Source of the DNA: UBA7662 sp036787895
GTDB taxonomy: Bacteria > Bacteroidota > Bacteroidia > UBA7662
Direction of reading: 5' to 3'
Assembly (NCBI GenBank): GCA_036787895.1
Contig: DAIQOK010000002.1
Span: 124,001 to 188,000 of the forward strand
Length of the DNA stretch: 64,000 bases
The position numbers and the translations under genes were made by a program. Positions 63,014 through 64,000 of this stretch are shown piece by piece (positions within the stretch are counted from its first letter, which is position 1; the number at the start of each line of letters is the position of its first letter). The notes beneath the pieces were generated by a model, which saw only the letters and a program-made list of their open reading frames with translations, ran no database searches and was not told where the DNA came from.

Positions 63014-64000
63014 ATGCGCGAAAACACCAACAACGCTTACTCCTTTGATTCAATCACCATACTTGGTTTTTTTTACAAATGGCGTAAAGAGATACTGCTT
63101 ATCTGTGCCCTGGCTGCTGTGGCTTCGGCCATTTTTTCGGGTCCATTTTTCATCAAGCCCAAATTCAAAAGCACAGTGATTTTGTACCCGGCAACCACTA
63201 ACTCTATCTCCAAAGCCCTCCTGAACGAAAATTCATTCGACCGCGATGACCCGCTGGCCTTTGGGGAAGAAGAAGAAGCCGAACAACTTATCCAGGTGTT
63301 GTATAGCGATGATATACGCGATGAAATAATTCAGAAATACGATTTGATGAATCATTATGACATCGACTCAACTTCGAAAACCAGATACACCAAACTCTAC
63401 AAAAAATTCAGCGACAACATCAGCTTCCGGCGAACCGAATATATGTCGGTTGAAATTAAGGTGCTTGATACCGACCCAATCATGGCAGCCAATATTGCCA
63501 ACGACATTGCCAATTTACTGGACGTCCGCAAAAACACCATCCAACGTGAGCAGGCACTTAAAGGTTTACGCATTGTAGAGGCCCAATTCATTGCCAAAAA
63601 AGCTTTTGTTAACCAGCTCAACGACTCCCTTAACTTCTTCCGCAGCCAGGGTGTATTCGATTATGACTTGCAAACCGACCACCTCATGGAACAGTTTGTA
63701 GCAGCCTCGGCTGGTAAATCGGATGCTGAAGCGCGATTGGAAATCTACCGTGCCGCTGATAAAAGCGAGAAAGATACTGCTATTGTTAACAACAGCGCGC
63801 GTTTGGCCGGTTCGAAATCGACCTTGATTACTATTCAAAAGCAACTCGATAAATTGTCGATGTATGGCGGTGCGTATACCAGCGTAAAAGAACAACTCGA
63901 AAAGGAAAATGAGGAGTTAGTTAAGCTTCGCTCACGGTACGAAAAGGCTAAAATTGATGCGGAAGAAAGTTTACCGGTGAAATTCATCGTGAACTCTGCG
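63014..64000 (+). CDS. Wzz/chain-length determinant-family protein, 5' part
   Basis: 329 codons from ATG 63014 run open to the window end, so the gene is incomplete at its 3' end. A short cytoplasmic segment (YSFDSITILGFFYKWRKEI) leads to a first membrane helix (about 26-45). A Wzz domain follows (KFKSTVILYPA; about 55-170) and then long helical, coiled-coil periplasmic sequence. The second helix and any kinase part lie beyond the window. Wzz/PCP proteins set polysaccharide chain length together with Wzy. It follows the flippase in the same direction. Confidence 0.9.
   Translation, partial: MRENTNNAYSFDSITILGFFYKWRKEILLICALAAVASAIFSGPFFIKPKFKSTVILYPATTNSISKALLNENSFDRDDPLAFGEEEEAEQLIQVLYSDDIRDEIIQKYDLMNHYDIDSTSKTRYTKLYKKFSDNISFRRTEYMSVEIKVLDTDPIMAANIANDIANLLDVRKNTIQREQALKGLRIVEAQFIAKKAFVNQLNDSLNFFRSQGVFDYDLQTDHLMEQFVAASAGKSDAEARLEIYRAADKSEKDTAIVNNSARLAGSKSTLITIQKQLDKLSMYGGAYTSVKEQLEKENEELVKLRSRYEKAKIDAEESLPVKFIVNSA

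Overview
The window looks like a draft chromosome segment from a member of the Bacteroidota, possibly the Saprospiria/Chitinophagia side, though I cannot fix the class. The evidence is: several secreted proteins ending in type IX secretion (T9SS) sorting domains; a TamB plus lipoprotein TamA-like (TamL) pair; Rho with a long charged N-terminal extension; START-like and DUF2147 proteins typical of the phylum; and promoters of the TTTG-N(18-23)-TAnnTTTG type rather than -35/-10 boxes. Three runs of exactly 100 N are scaffold gaps, and all three fall inside tandem repeats.

Layout. 1-2.9 kb: end of ileS, a DksA/TraR-like protein and lspA. 2.9-4.2 kb: a palindromic repeat island holding a small GIY-YIG nuclease gene between two 124-bp direct repeats, followed by a roughly 119-bp tandem array. 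4.2-12.4 kb: a cytoplasmic M61 peptidase, rho, a small secreted protein, a TPR sensor kinase, serS and a second tandem array (126-bp unit). 12.4-17 kb: two divergent T9SS-exported paralogues and a gene-free patch of short repeats. 17-25.6 kb: Nudix hydrolase, PlsC-type acyltransferase, and a minus-strand run of M28 peptidase, M61 peptidase, SlyD-like isomerase, universal stress protein, epimerase-like protein, unknown membrane protein, ribbon-helix-helix protein and SPFH protein. 25.8-30 kb: a single-domain response regulator overlapping an eight-PAS histidine kinase. 30-31.1 kb: thioesterase and an Rrf2 regulator with a candidate operator. 31-38.4 kb: tamB-tamL. 38.5-41.2 kb: ferredoxin, ferredoxin-NADP reductase, a cytochrome b5-like protein and asd. 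41.2-44.1 kb: a lamin-tail protein and an ArsR regulator.

44.1-49.8 kb: a compact minus-strand run reading rpmH, rnpA, yidD, S41 protease, TSUP transporter, M28 peptidase, tsaB, with a near-ideal promoter in front of rpmH. 49.9-54.8 kb: a second ArsR protein, lpdA, an Asp-box T9SS protein, DUF2147, a PAP2 phosphatase and tRNA-Met. 55-64 kb: START-like protein, LptF/LptG permease and then an envelope polysaccharide block (GT4, GT2, GT9, flippase, Wzz-type protein cut by the window end), interrupted by a putative outer-membrane protein with its own promoter.

Themes. Envelope biogenesis dominates: LspA, TamB/TamL, LptF/G, acyltransferase, glycosyltransferases, flippase and Wzz. Exported or periplasmic proteolysis is the second theme (two M28, one exported M61, S41). 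The least explained material is the GIY-YIG/palindrome island, the second tandem array, and the RHH-SPFH-unknown membrane protein group. No CRISPR array, prophage, transposase or rRNA gene was seen.
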